Shown piece after piece: positions 1 to 7,840 of a stretch of 20,107 nucleotides of DNA. The notes beneath the pieces are model-generated. The model ran no database searches, was not told the DNA's origin, and saw nothing but the letters and a program-made list of their open reading frames with translations. The position numbers were made by a program, and so were the translations under genes. This DNA is from HB2-32-21 sp003448675 (GTDB lineage Bacteria; Pseudomonadota; Gammaproteobacteria; Pseudomonadales; Porticoccaceae), in contig JBFHDK010000058.1 in the NCBI GenBank assembly GCA_041584755.1, forward strand, positions 1-20,107, given 5' to 3'. Numbering within the stretch: position 1 is the first letter of the stretch; every line of letters starts with the position of its first letter.

Positions 1-396
1 CCTTTATCGCAGCTTAACAGTGGTGACCGTCTGGATGTAGTAGTCCGGGGACAACGTTCAGTAAGAACTGTCGCCAGGGACGTCCAGTTGATCGGCATCA
101 TCCGACCGGAAAGGGGTGAAATCGAAGAAAAAAAGCAAGGCGTACTCGGTCTGCTGGATCCCAGGGATAAGGACGCCAAAGCCGGTGGCGGAGCGCCCTC
201 TCTAGTAATGGCGATTCGTCCAGGCGATGTGTTTCCACTGGCAAGTATTGGCAGCAATGACAAGGTATCACTGGTCATTCACAGTGCCCATGACATCGCC
301 AAGGGCACACGCCAGTCAGTCGACCCGGCTCGCACCTATCGGGAAGTTGAGGTCGTATCGGGACTGCAACGCAGCACGGTACGGATTGGTATGTAG
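1..396 (+). CDS. cpaB: Flp pilus assembly protein CpaB/RcpC, C-terminal part (5' end outside window)
   Basis: The frame is open from base 1 to the TAG at 394-396, so this is the last 131 codons of a longer gene. The fragment opens with a SGDRLDVVVRG segment followed by VRTVARDVQLIGI, the pattern of the CpaB/RcpC C-terminal domain that follows the SAF domain. It ends in VEVVSGLQRSTVRIGM, like the usual VEVIRG...R tail of the family. CpaB/RcpC is a periplasmic or outer-membrane-associated component of Tad/Flp pilus secretion, thought to work with the RcpA/CpaC secretin. Only 26 bases separate it from tadA, so they are probably co-transcribed. The usual rcpA and tadZ genes do not lie between them; they may be upstream. 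An internal TTG at 88 is not a plausible start because homologous sequence continues upstream. Confidence 0.8.
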   Translation, partial: PLSQLNSGDRLDVVVRGQRSVRTVARDVQLIGIIRPERGEIEEKKQGVLGLLDPRDKDAKAGGGAPSLVMAIRPGDVFPLASIGSNDKVSLVIHSAHDIAKGTRQSVDPARTYREVEVVSGLQRSTVRIGM

Positions 397-422
397 TCAA
401 CAGCATAGCAGAGGCAAGAGAG

Positions 423-1769
423 ATGAGTGTTTACCCCGCCACGACAACATGTCAAAAGGACGACAACCCCATCGACTTGAGCTCCAGAAGCGTCAATAAG
501 CGGTTGCGGCGGCTTCTTCAGGACCGTTTGATTGACCTGATCGACGACGACGGCATTGACACCCTGCGCCACCCTAGCGACATCAAGGCCAGGCTCCACG
601 ATATTGTTGCCACCCTGAGTCCGCATATAGGCCAACAGCTCTCAGCGCCCGATATGGACCAAATTACCACGGATATAATCGCGGAAATTAGTGGATATGG
701 TCCTATTACCTGCCTCTTCGAAGATAAATCCATCACAGACATTCTTATCAATGGTCCATCCGATGTCTGGGCAGACAAACGAGGATCGCTCCAAAAAACC
801 GACATTGAGTTTGATGACGAAGAACACTTGCGACGATTTATTGACCGTCTTCTCGGCGCCCAGGGGAAGCAACTGGACGCCAGCCGACCGATGGTAGATG
901 CCAGGCTCCCCGATGGCAGCCGCATCCACACGGTTATCCCGCCACTGAGTCCAAAAGGGCCCGTGGTCTCCATTCGTCGCTTTCACCGGGATCAGATCAC
1001 TGCAAACACATTAGTGGATTCCAATTTCCTTAGCAGGGAAATGTTGCGCTTTCTGGAGCTCTTGACCGTCAGCGGTGCCAACATAGTCATTGCCGGCAAT
1101 TCCAGCGCGGGTAAAACCAGTCTACTCAACGTGCTGTCAGGTTATATCCCAGCACATGAGCGCATTATCACCATCGAAGAAATCGAGGAACTGAAACTTA
1201 ACCATCATCATGTGGTTCCCTTGGTATCCCGCGACGGCAACAGTGAGGACAGGGGCGCATTCAGCCTGCGCGATCTCGTCAAAACAGCCCTGAGAATGCG
1301 CGCTGACCGCATTATCGTCGGCGAAGTGAGAGGTGCCGAAGTTTTGGATATGCTACAGGCGATGAACGTCGGGCACGAAGGCAGCCTCACGACGCTGCAT
1401 GCCAATGCACCGAAGGAGGTCCTGAACCGGATTGAAACCCTGGCATTAATCGGTGACAACAATCTCAATCGCGACATCGTCAGGCATATGATGACATCCG
1501 CCATCCAGGTAATCGTCCAGGTTAGGCGCTTTGCTGACGGCAGCCGTCGCATAACCAGTATTTGCGACATCGACAACCGCTTTGACCCGCCGAAAGTAAA
1601 CGAGTTGTTCACCTTCCTGCCATCCAGTGGCCAAGCCGGTCACGACGGTGGAGGCCGCTTTCTAAGCTCGGGTAACGACTGCTCGATAACCCACCAGCTT
1701 GCGGAAAAAGGATGCGATGTTACCGAGCTTTGTGCGCTTTTGAAGGATTCAAACCATGAACAACAGTGA
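423..1769 (+). CDS. tadA: Tad pilus secretion ATPase TadA/CpaF
   Basis: 448 residues, a normal length for CpaF/TadA, the hexameric cytoplasmic ATPase that powers Flp pilin assembly. The N-terminal part (about 25-110) is the CpaF helical domain, ending in the typical ITDILINGP. The ATPase core has a P-loop at 225-232 (GNSSAGKT, Lys231), Asp/Glu-box IITIEEIEEL at 248-257, Walker B region RIIVGEVRGAE at 296-306 and the family His-box GHEGSLTTLHANAP at 317-330. The P-loop departs from the usual GGTGSGKT at several non-catalytic positions, but Gly, Lys and Thr are kept. The residues after about 400 (GQAGHDGGGRF region) look like a poorly conserved tail. The ATG at 423 follows a purine-rich GGCAAGAGAG. 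Its last 14 bases overlap tadB, implying coupled translation. Confidence 0.92.
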   Translation: MSVYPATTTCQKDDNPIDLSSRSVNKRLRRLLQDRLIDLIDDDGIDTLRHPSDIKARLHDIVATLSPHIGQQLSAPDMDQITTDIIAEISGYGPITCLFEDKSITDILINGPSDVWADKRGSLQKTDIEFDDEEHLRRFIDRLLGAQGKQLDASRPMVDARLPDGSRIHTVIPPLSPKGPVVSIRRFHRDQITANTLVDSNFLSREMLRFLELLTVSGANIVIAGNSSAGKTSLLNVLSGYIPAHERIITIEEIEELKLNHHHVVPLVSRDGNSEDRGAFSLRDLVKTALRMRADRIIVGEVRGAEVLDMLQAMNVGHEGSLTTLHANAPKEVLNRIETLALIGDNNLNRDIVRHMMTSAIQVIVQVRRFADGSRRITSICDIDNRFDPPKVNELFTFLPSSGQAGHDGGGRFLSSGNDCSITHQLAEKGCDVTELCALLKDSNHEQQ

Positions 1770-2640
1770 ATCCATTGCCCTGATCCTGTGCTTTTTCGCC
1801 ATGGCTTTTTTTGCCCATCGGGTGTGGCACCTCCGTAAAGCCGGCGACGAAAGCACCAAAGACGGTGATCTTGAGAGGGAACAGTCCTCAGTCACGGTTC
1901 TTCCGCTGCGGCGCTGGCTCAGAACACTGGGCGCAGACATTCCGACGTTCTGGCTGGTGGGTTGTGTTTTGATGCTGCTATTGCTCACGTTCACACTACT
2001 GACAATATTCCTTTCTGGTCACCTGGTGCTTGCAGGGGTGGCGTCACTGTGCCTGATCGGTTTTCTCTTCTTTATGATTGAAGATGCGGCAAGTGCCAGA
2101 ATCAGAAAAATCGAAACTTCCCTTGTGGATAGCATGTATAACATTCGCGCCTGTCTCAACGCCCGCATCCCCCCTGCCAGAGCTATCCATCTGGCAGCCA
2201 GGGTCGCCAAAGGTCCCATCAAGCCAGAGCTTCACGAAATCAGTGACCGGCTTGCCCTCGGGTTCAGCGCCCCACAAGCTTTAAGCAGGTTGACGCGCCG
2301 TTACGATTGCCGGTCTGTACGCCTGTTTGCACAAGCGCTGATCGCACGGTATGAATCGGATAGTGATCTGGTTTTTATGTTCGATAACATTTCAAAACTG
2401 ATGGCCGAACAGCTCCAGGAGCGGTTGATGATGGCCGGTCAACTCTCTGGCGCCAAATATACGGCCTATTTTTCGGGATTTCTGCCCTACCTGCTTATTC
2501 CCTTTCTCCTGTGGCAGGATCCGCAATGGTTCACGCTGTTACTCGAAACGACGCAGGGGCTCTATATCCTGACCGCAGCGGTGATACTGCAAATCTTCGG
2601 ATTCCTTTGGTTGCGTCATATTATGCGAGGTGCCGTATGA
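1756..2640 (+). CDS. tadB: Tad pilus inner-membrane platform protein TadB
   Basis: 294 residues. Layout fits TadB of the type II secretion F (GspF-like) family: an N-terminal membrane helix (about 5-21), a hydrophobic pair (about 63-110), a helical cytoplasmic domain (about 115-245, containing SMYNIRACLNARIPPARAI) and a C-terminal hydrophobic pair (about 238-255 and 265-286). TadB pairs with TadC to form the inner-membrane platform on which the TadA ATPase acts. The ATG at 1756 is preceded by AAGGA at 1742-1746 and lies inside the end of tadA (14-base overlap). The stop overlaps the tadC start (ATGA). Assignment to TadB rather than TadC rests on gene order and size, since both belong to the same family. 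Confidence 0.85.
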   Translation: MNNSESIALILCFFAMAFFAHRVWHLRKAGDESTKDGDLEREQSSVTVLPLRRWLRTLGADIPTFWLVGCVLMLLLLTFTLLTIFLSGHLVLAGVASLCLIGFLFFMIEDAASARIRKIETSLVDSMYNIRACLNARIPPARAIHLAARVAKGPIKPELHEISDRLALGFSAPQALSRLTRRYDCRSVRLFAQALIARYESDSDLVFMFDNISKLMAEQLQERLMMAGQLSGAKYTAYFSGFLPYLLIPFLLWQDPQWFTLLLETTQGLYILTAAVILQIFGFLWLRHIMRGAV

Positions 2641-3473
2641 ATCTTTCCTGGACGCCAGACGCCGTGCTTGTACTGTTACTACTGATCACCGGCGGGCTTG
2701 CTATTCTCTTCCATTCAAGCCGTATCAAACAAAACCCCGCCCCCCCCACACTGTCACACACGGCGTCCCGGCGGCGATTCTCCCCATACCCGGGCAAGCT
2801 GATTCGCCAGTGCGGGCTCTCTGCCGATAATTCGAAATGGCTTTACTGGGCTTTAAAATGTGCCTGTGTCGTAATTTTAATTGTCTTGCTAACAGAAATA
2901 TCGGCCCCTCCCCTGCCCATCTGGAGTTTTGTCATTATCGGCCTGTCCGCATTTTTTCTGGTCGACCTGTCTTTGCTCTGGCGCCGTCACCGCCGCCGCC
3001 AACAAATCGAGCATGCCCTCAGTTTTTTTATCACCTTGATCATCACCTACCTCAGGGCGGGTTCAACGCTCAGCAACGCCTTCCGGTTGGCGGCCCAGTA
3101 TGGCCTGAACAGCAAAGAACCACTGGCCCAGGAGGTAACACTGCTTGCTCACGAAATCGATGCCGGTCGCGGGCGGCAGCGGGCCTTTGGCGCACTGGCC
3201 GATCGAACAGGTGTTAGGGCATTGCAGCGACTGGCCGAGATTCTGGCTACGAGTATCAACATCGGCAACCCCATGATTGACACCTTACAATCACAGGCAG
3301 ATCTCCTTGTCGCCCACCACCGGCAGCAGACCACTGCCCGCATCAACCGAAAGGTCATGGCGGCAATGCTGCCTATCCTGTTAACGTGCTTTCCCCTATT
3401 TGTTGCCTTCGTCGTTTATCCAGCCGGGAAACAGATATTGGATCTGCTAAGGTTCTTGGGGGATCTCATGTGA
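2637..3473 (+). CDS. tadC: Tad pilus inner-membrane platform protein TadC
   Basis: 278 residues starting at the ATG that overlaps the tadB stop (ATGA). The frame is open further upstream to 2511, but that stretch lies inside tadB, so the overlapping ATG is preferred. The protein has an N-terminal membrane helix (about 10-27), a hydrophobic pair (about 70-115), a GspF-like cytoplasmic domain carrying FFITLIITYLRAGSTLSNAF, and a C-terminal hydrophobic helix before LLRFLGDLM. These are the features of the second platform protein of Tad systems. A C-rich run (CCCCGCCCCCCCC) at about 2735-2747 is a possible slippage site but does not break the frame. TadD and a normal TadE/TadF pair are not seen downstream; one unusual pseudopilin-like gene follows. 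Confidence 0.83.
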   Translation: MNLSWTPDAVLVLLLLITGGLAILFHSSRIKQNPAPPTLSHTASRRRFSPYPGKLIRQCGLSADNSKWLYWALKCACVVILIVLLTEISAPPLPIWSFVIIGLSAFFLVDLSLLWRRHRRRQQIEHALSFFITLIITYLRAGSTLSNAFRLAAQYGLNSKEPLAQEVTLLAHEIDAGRGRQRAFGALADRTGVRALQRLAEILATSINIGNPMIDTLQSQADLLVAHHRQQTTARINRKVMAAMLPILLTCFPLFVAFVVYPAGKQILDLLRFLGDLM

Positions 3474-3474
3474 T

Positions 3475-3527
3475 GGGAGGCATATGCTATGAAACTATCA
3501 TCCGAAGATAGCCCGTGTGGAGAATAA
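3475..3527 (+). promoter_or_regulatory. Strong Shine-Dalgarno and 12-codon leader ORF between tadC and the pseudopilin gene
   Basis: GGGAGG at 3475-3480, the best ribosome-binding site in the Tad block, sits 8 bases before an ATG at 3489. That ATG opens only a 12-codon frame (MKLSSEDSPCGE) ending at TAA 3525-3527. The stop lies 11 bases before the ATG at 3539 of the next gene, in another frame. It could be a leader for translational coupling, or the relic of an original start separated by a frameshift. The sequence alone does not decide. Confidence 0.3.
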
Positions 3528-3538
3528 CAAATACCGCT

Positions 3539-4594
3539 ATGCGAACCGTACTCGTTAAAAACAGTCCTCCAATAGACGTTAATATCCTGCACAAACAACG
3601 CGGATTTGTTCTCACCGTCGAGTTCATCCTGATTACAACCATCCTGATCATTGGTAGTTTTGTCGGTGTTATCGCTATCCGCGACGCCCTGATCAAATAC
3701 AAGTTCAAGCAACTGGACAGGAGCGTGATTGTTTCCGACGCCAACAACAGGGTATTGGGCCCGATGGTCGGTTTTGACGAACACGAAGCCCCTTTGCTGT
3801 TTTTTATAGACCGGACACTATCACCCGACAACGAAGGCAGGGAACAGGCATTCCGAGCATTGATTGGCATACGCGATGATCGATTCACCAGCCGTGAACC
3901 CATCTATTACACTCAACTCAACTGCAAGGGCGACCCCTGCATTAAACCGACCAGCAGTGAACGCTTGGATAATCGCGGCGTGGATATCGCTTCCACCGAT
4001 ACCGGGGCTGTGAGTTATTTCCATGCCTTGCAAGATGGACCCAACTACGCAATAGGCCAGGATCCGAGCGGTGGATTGAAAGGCTTTCTCTACAGGGAGT
4101 CCGTGGAGGCCTGCCCGGTTAATGTGATCACCGCGGTGACAGGTTCCCGCTATATTTCGCAGAAAGTGGTGTTTGGCAGCCCTTGTGAATCCCCTTTCAC
4201 CTTGCCCCTTCCGACAGGTGATGCACCGCGTCTTTGCCCGAGCCAAGCCAATGATGGTTCACTTCTCTGCCCGCAAGTGGGACCCGATGCCTGTGGAGTT
4301 ACAGAGCGAAACGGACAAAATAAATGCGCTTGCCCGGACGGTTACTACGACGCTGGCTCGCTGCTGGGACTCTCTGCGGGTCAATGTTGCCCGGAGGGCA
4401 CAACTGCCGAAGCCGGGTTAATCGGCATTACCTGCAGCGGTCCCGGACTGGTGAAGGCTGAATCCGTACCATCCGTCAGCGACCCGTCACAGAACGCTCT
4501 GGAAGGTTATCAACCTCCCTTCAATGTCAATTTACCTGCAGCTGGCTCTTCCGGAGAAGAGTGGCGTTATACCCCGCCAGAGAGTGAAAACTGA
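3539..4594 (+). CDS. TadE-like pseudopilin candidate with Cys-rich C-terminal region
   Basis: 351 residues from the ATG at 3539; a GTG at 3515 in frame would add 8. I do not recognise the whole protein. Residues 20-50 are prepilin-like: basic QRG, then FVLTVEFILITTILIIGS, a long hydrophobic helix with a Glu near its start, as in TadE-type pseudopilins cleaved by a TadV-like peptidase. The Glu is at +6 from the Gly rather than the usual +5. The remaining roughly 300 residues would be periplasmic. They hold 12 cysteines (129, 134, 192, 216, 233, 244, 252, 263, 265, 283, 284, 299), with an EGF-like CACPDGYYDAG at 263-273, suggesting disulfide-bonded folds. Position after tadABC suggests a minor pilin or tip protein of the Flp pilus. 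It is much longer than ordinary TadE/TadF. Confidence 0.6.
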   Translation: MRTVLVKNSPPIDVNILHKQRGFVLTVEFILITTILIIGSFVGVIAIRDALIKYKFKQLDRSVIVSDANNRVLGPMVGFDEHEAPLLFFIDRTLSPDNEGREQAFRALIGIRDDRFTSREPIYYTQLNCKGDPCIKPTSSERLDNRGVDIASTDTGAVSYFHALQDGPNYAIGQDPSGGLKGFLYRESVEACPVNVITAVTGSRYISQKVVFGSPCESPFTLPLPTGDAPRLCPSQANDGSLLCPQVGPDACGVTERNGQNKCACPDGYYDAGSLLGLSAGQCCPEGTTAEAGLIGITCSGPGLVKAESVPSVSDPSQNALEGYQPPFNVNLPAAGSSGEEWRYTPPESEN

Positions 4595-4669
4595 TTCAGG
4601 GAAGCCCCATGACGACAGCAAAACACCTAGATAAATGTGGCAGTATCTGGTTTCCGAGCGAGGTTGTAC

Positions 4670-7645
4670 ATGAAACTGGCACAAGAAACACCTGACGAGA
4701 CACGGCGACTGAACGCTCTTCACAGGCTGAATCTACTTGACTCCGCCCAGGAAGAACGCTTTGACCGAATCACCCGTTTCATTCAAGCCTATTTCAACGT
4801 CCCCATTGCGCTAGTCAGCCTTGTCGACAGCAACAGACAGTGGTTTAAGTCAAAGCAGGGGCTCGACGTATGCGAAACCGAACGCTCAATTTCCTTTTGC
4901 GGACACGCTATCCACCACGACTCCGTATTCGTCGTCGAAGATACACTGAAAGACAGCCGGTTCGCTGACAACCCTTTGGTGACCGGGAAGCCGGGCATCC
5001 GGTTCTATGCTGGATATCCACTGCATACCGAAGATGACTACCGCATTGGCACCCTGTGCATTATCGATACGGCACCAAGGCGCTTTGATATAGAACAACA
5101 GGAACGCCTCCGGGATGCGGGCCTGATGGTGGAAGCGCTGATACAACGACGCACCTACGAGACACCCACAACCGGGGGAGGTTTGGGTCGATCGTTTTTC
5201 CGTTGGCTGATGGGCTTTACTTCACCCAAAACCAATCGGTGTTGTGCCATTGGCAGCGCATTACTCGCGTCGGGTGCAATCCTGTTTCTCGCCGCCCAGA
5301 TGGCACAGGATAAAGCCAAAGCCTACCACCTGAATCAGCGCCTGTTGATACAAAAAGAATTGGAGGTAGCTGCTGCGGACCTGGAGTCGACCCTCAGCTC
5401 CTTGATTCCACAATCCTCGGCACTTGCGGCACTGGCAAGCGTTACTCCCTACCTTACCGCGGTTCAATTTTCCCGTTTTTCCCAATCACTGGCGCAGGGA
5501 CATGATGCCGTTTACGGCTACGCACTGACCGTGAATAACACCCTCAAACATGCCTGGAACCGGAAAGCTGCGGATTTAACACACGGCTCACTGACGGATA
5601 TCCTTAACGACCATTTACCCCACATGCCTCGCAGGCACGAAACCACTACGCTTAGTGGGCCCTATTTGACGGCATCCGGAGAGAAAATACTCATAAGCAG
5701 CCATTCGACAGCGCCGGATGGCCCCGCCGCCAATGCCGAGGACACCACCTGGATCAATGCTCATAGCATTATCGATCTGACAGCCCTTCTCTCCGCCGGC
5801 GGTAGCAGCAATATTGATTTTGACTTGCTCAGTACCCCCAAGCCCGATGCTGCGACTAACCAGCCGGAACTGTCTCACTCCGAGAGCTGGAGTACTGACC
5901 GGGGGCTGGTATTCGAATACCGTCTTTCATTGCCAAACTATTACTGGACCATGATTGCCCGCACGACAAGCCCAATCACCACCGCATGGCCCGGTGCAGC
6001 AACCCATTACACCGTATTTGCCATACTGGGCGGATTGGTTGGGCTTTTCATTTATGGCCTTGTCAGCCTGCCCGTCTACCTTCGTGATACCGCCAAACGC
6101 GCCATGCGAGCCAAAACCCGCAGTGAAAGCCTGTTCAGAAATGCCATCGAAGCCTTTCCCTATGGTTTTGTTATCTATGACGGACAAGGCAAGATTGCCA
6201 CCTACAATCAAACCTTTGCTGACCTGTATCCCCAGATGAGAACTGAAATCAACGTTGGTACGGATCGGGAAACCCTCAAGGAGCGAGCTATTGAACTAAA
6301 TCAGGTTCAATATACTTCCCCGGCGATAGATTTAGCTTCGTCTTTAATGAAACAAACGGATATACATCTGACCGATTGTCGCTGGATGCGCGTTATCGAA
6401 ACCCCCTTGGATGATGGCAGTTGTGCCTGTTTCCACACGGACATCACCGACCTGAAGGAAAATGAGCACGCCCTGTCCGAAGCCATGCGCGCTGCTGAAG
6501 AAGCCAACCAGATGAAGAGCCAGTTCCTGGCCAATATCAGCCACGAGGTCCGCACCCCCCTCAACGGTGTACTGGGTCTGATTGAGGTGGTTCTTGAAGA
6601 CAATCGGCTCCCGGCCGTGCAGCGTAACCATCTGGACGTTGCGCAGAAATCTGCTCAGTATCTGCTGGGGATTCTCAATGACCTTCTTGATATCAGTCGC
6701 ATCGAAGCCGGAAAAATCACCCTGGAATCCAAACCGGTTGATCTCACCGGGTTGATCGATTCGACATTGGATATGGTTCGCGCGGAATCAGAAAAGAAAG
6801 GCCTGACCCTCAGCGGGCCTGATGGAAGTACACAACTACCAATTCTCATAGGCGATGCAAACAGAATCAGACAAATCCTGATCAACCTGCTGTCAAACGC
6901 CATTAAATTTACCGAATCCGGCGCCATTAAATTGATGGTCAAGTGTGACGAAACGTTATCACAGGTCCAATTCTTCATCAGCGATACTGGATGTGGGATA
7001 AATGAAGACCAACTTGCGTTGATCAGAAAGCCTTTTATCCAGCTTGACACCTCACCGGATTCCCGTCGTCCCGGCACGGGACTTGGCCTGGCAATCTGTG
7101 ACAACCTGGTGAAGAGCATGCGGGGCCGAATGGATATTAAAAGCTGCAAGGGTACGGGTACCACCGTGACGGTTACCCTGCCGATGCCGGTCAGTGGTGA
7201 TGGAACCCCACCACCAATCAGGGCAGCCATAGTTTCGCCTGATGTCTCGACAATCGGGGAGAAGCAAATTCATATCCTGCTGGCTGATGATGGCGATACC
7301 AACCGGCTGGTTATCGAGTCGATGCTTCAAGATAATCGATTCAGACTGACACCTGTCACCAATGGGTCGGAAGCCGTCTCCGCATGTAAAAATGATATTT
7401 TCGATGTCATTTTGATGGATATCTACATGCCTGTGGTAGACGGCATGGAGGCAACCCGTAGGATACGTCGCGATTCTGACAGCATCAATCAATCCACCCC
7501 GGTCATTGCGCTGACGGCTAACGCTATGGAGGGCGACAAGGAAACCTTTATAGCGTCAGGCATGAATGACTATCTTGCCAAGCCCATCAAAAAGTCTGAC
7601 CTTCTCAATCTGGTCGAGCACTGGGCAATGGTCACCAGTAGCTGA
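4670..7645 (+). CDS. Membrane hybrid sensor histidine kinase (GAF-TM-sensor-TM-PAS-HisKA-HATPase-REC)
   Basis: 991 residues from the ATG at 4670, preceded by GCGAGG; an in-frame GTG at 4637 has no better ribosome site. Domains: GAF at about 15-160 (family signatures FDRITRFIQAYFNVPIALV and SFCGHAIHH), TM1 about 191-212, a roughly 230-residue presumed periplasmic region that I cannot assign securely (CHASE-like by layout), TM2 about 447-468, PAS about 485-590, HisKA with SHEVRTPL (His625), HATPase with NLLSNAIKF (Asn739), DTGCGI and GTGLGLAI, and a C-terminal receiver with ILMDIYMP (Asp917). It should autophosphorylate and pass phosphate to its own receiver; it has no Hpt domain, so an Hpt partner is needed. 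It starts 75 bases after the pseudopilin gene and may belong to its transcript, but a link to Tad control is only inferred. Confidence 0.87.
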   Translation: MKLAQETPDETRRLNALHRLNLLDSAQEERFDRITRFIQAYFNVPIALVSLVDSNRQWFKSKQGLDVCETERSISFCGHAIHHDSVFVVEDTLKDSRFADNPLVTGKPGIRFYAGYPLHTEDDYRIGTLCIIDTAPRRFDIEQQERLRDAGLMVEALIQRRTYETPTTGGGLGRSFFRWLMGFTSPKTNRCCAIGSALLASGAILFLAAQMAQDKAKAYHLNQRLLIQKELEVAAADLESTLSSLIPQSSALAALASVTPYLTAVQFSRFSQSLAQGHDAVYGYALTVNNTLKHAWNRKAADLTHGSLTDILNDHLPHMPRRHETTTLSGPYLTASGEKILISSHSTAPDGPAANAEDTTWINAHSIIDLTALLSAGGSSNIDFDLLSTPKPDAATNQPELSHSESWSTDRGLVFEYRLSLPNYYWTMIARTTSPITTAWPGAATHYTVFAILGGLVGLFIYGLVSLPVYLRDTAKRAMRAKTRSESLFRNAIEAFPYGFVIYDGQGKIATYNQTFADLYPQMRTEINVGTDRETLKERAIELNQVQYTSPAIDLASSLMKQTDIHLTDCRWMRVIETPLDDGSCACFHTDITDLKENEHALSEAMRAAEEANQMKSQFLANISHEVRTPLNGVLGLIEVVLEDNRLPAVQRNHLDVAQKSAQYLLGILNDLLDISRIEAGKITLESKPVDLTGLIDSTLDMVRAESEKKGLTLSGPDGSTQLPILIGDANRIRQILINLLSNAIKFTESGAIKLMVKCDETLSQVQFFISDTGCGINEDQLALIRKPFIQLDTSPDSRRPGTGLGLAICDNLVKSMRGRMDIKSCKGTGTTVTVTLPMPVSGDGTPPPIRAAIVSPDVSTIGEKQIHILLADDGDTNRLVIESMLQDNRFRLTPVTNGSEAVSACKNDIFDVILMDIYMPVVDGMEATRRIRRDSDSINQSTPVIALTANAMEGDKETFIASGMNDYLAKPIKKSDLLNLVEHWAMVTSS

Positions 7646-7677
7646 CATACGATTAGCAACATAAGATGCGTTACGAG

Positions 7678-7690
7678 TGGCAATTTGCCA
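7678..7690. promoter_or_regulatory. LuxO-like enhancer palindrome upstream of the EAL gene
   Basis: TGGCAATTTGCCA is a perfect 6+1+6 inverted repeat in the intergenic region 7646-7840. It resembles the LuxO operator consensus TTGCA-N3-TGCAA as I recall it. Its centre (7684) is 98 bases upstream of the GG of the sigma-54 promoter, a normal enhancer distance. Further TGCCA half-sites occur at 7706-7710 (exactly 20 bp after the one at 7686-7690) and 7713-7717. Binding by the neighbouring regulator is inferred. Confidence 0.5.
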
Positions 7691-7779
7691 TCAATATGAG
7701 AACGCTGCCATATGCCAACCACCCCAAAATATACTCTTTATTTTTCAGTGATATAGGGTTCACCTCCCCGAACAAGAGT

Positions 7780-7796
7780 CTGGCATGCCGATTGCA
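7780..7796 (+). promoter_or_regulatory. Sigma-54 (-24/-12) promoter of the EAL gene
   Basis: CTGGCATGCCGATTGCA matches the sigma-54 consensus YTGGCACGNNNNTTGCW closely. It has the invariant GG (7782-7783), ten bases, then GC (7794-7795). The predicted transcript would start near 7807, giving a leader of about 34 bases before the ATG at 7841. A gene for a sigma-54 activator lies directly downstream of the EAL gene. Confidence 0.65.
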
Positions 7797-7840
7797 CAAG
7801 ATAGGTTGTAAAACCTGACCTGTCCCCAAGAGGCATGCAC

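Noticed and set aside
4609..4695. 28-codon + strand frame with AGGGA six bases before its ATG, overlapping the start of the GAF kinase gene
   Set aside because: Possible leader peptide, but too short and with no repeat, attenuator or homologous feature to support it.
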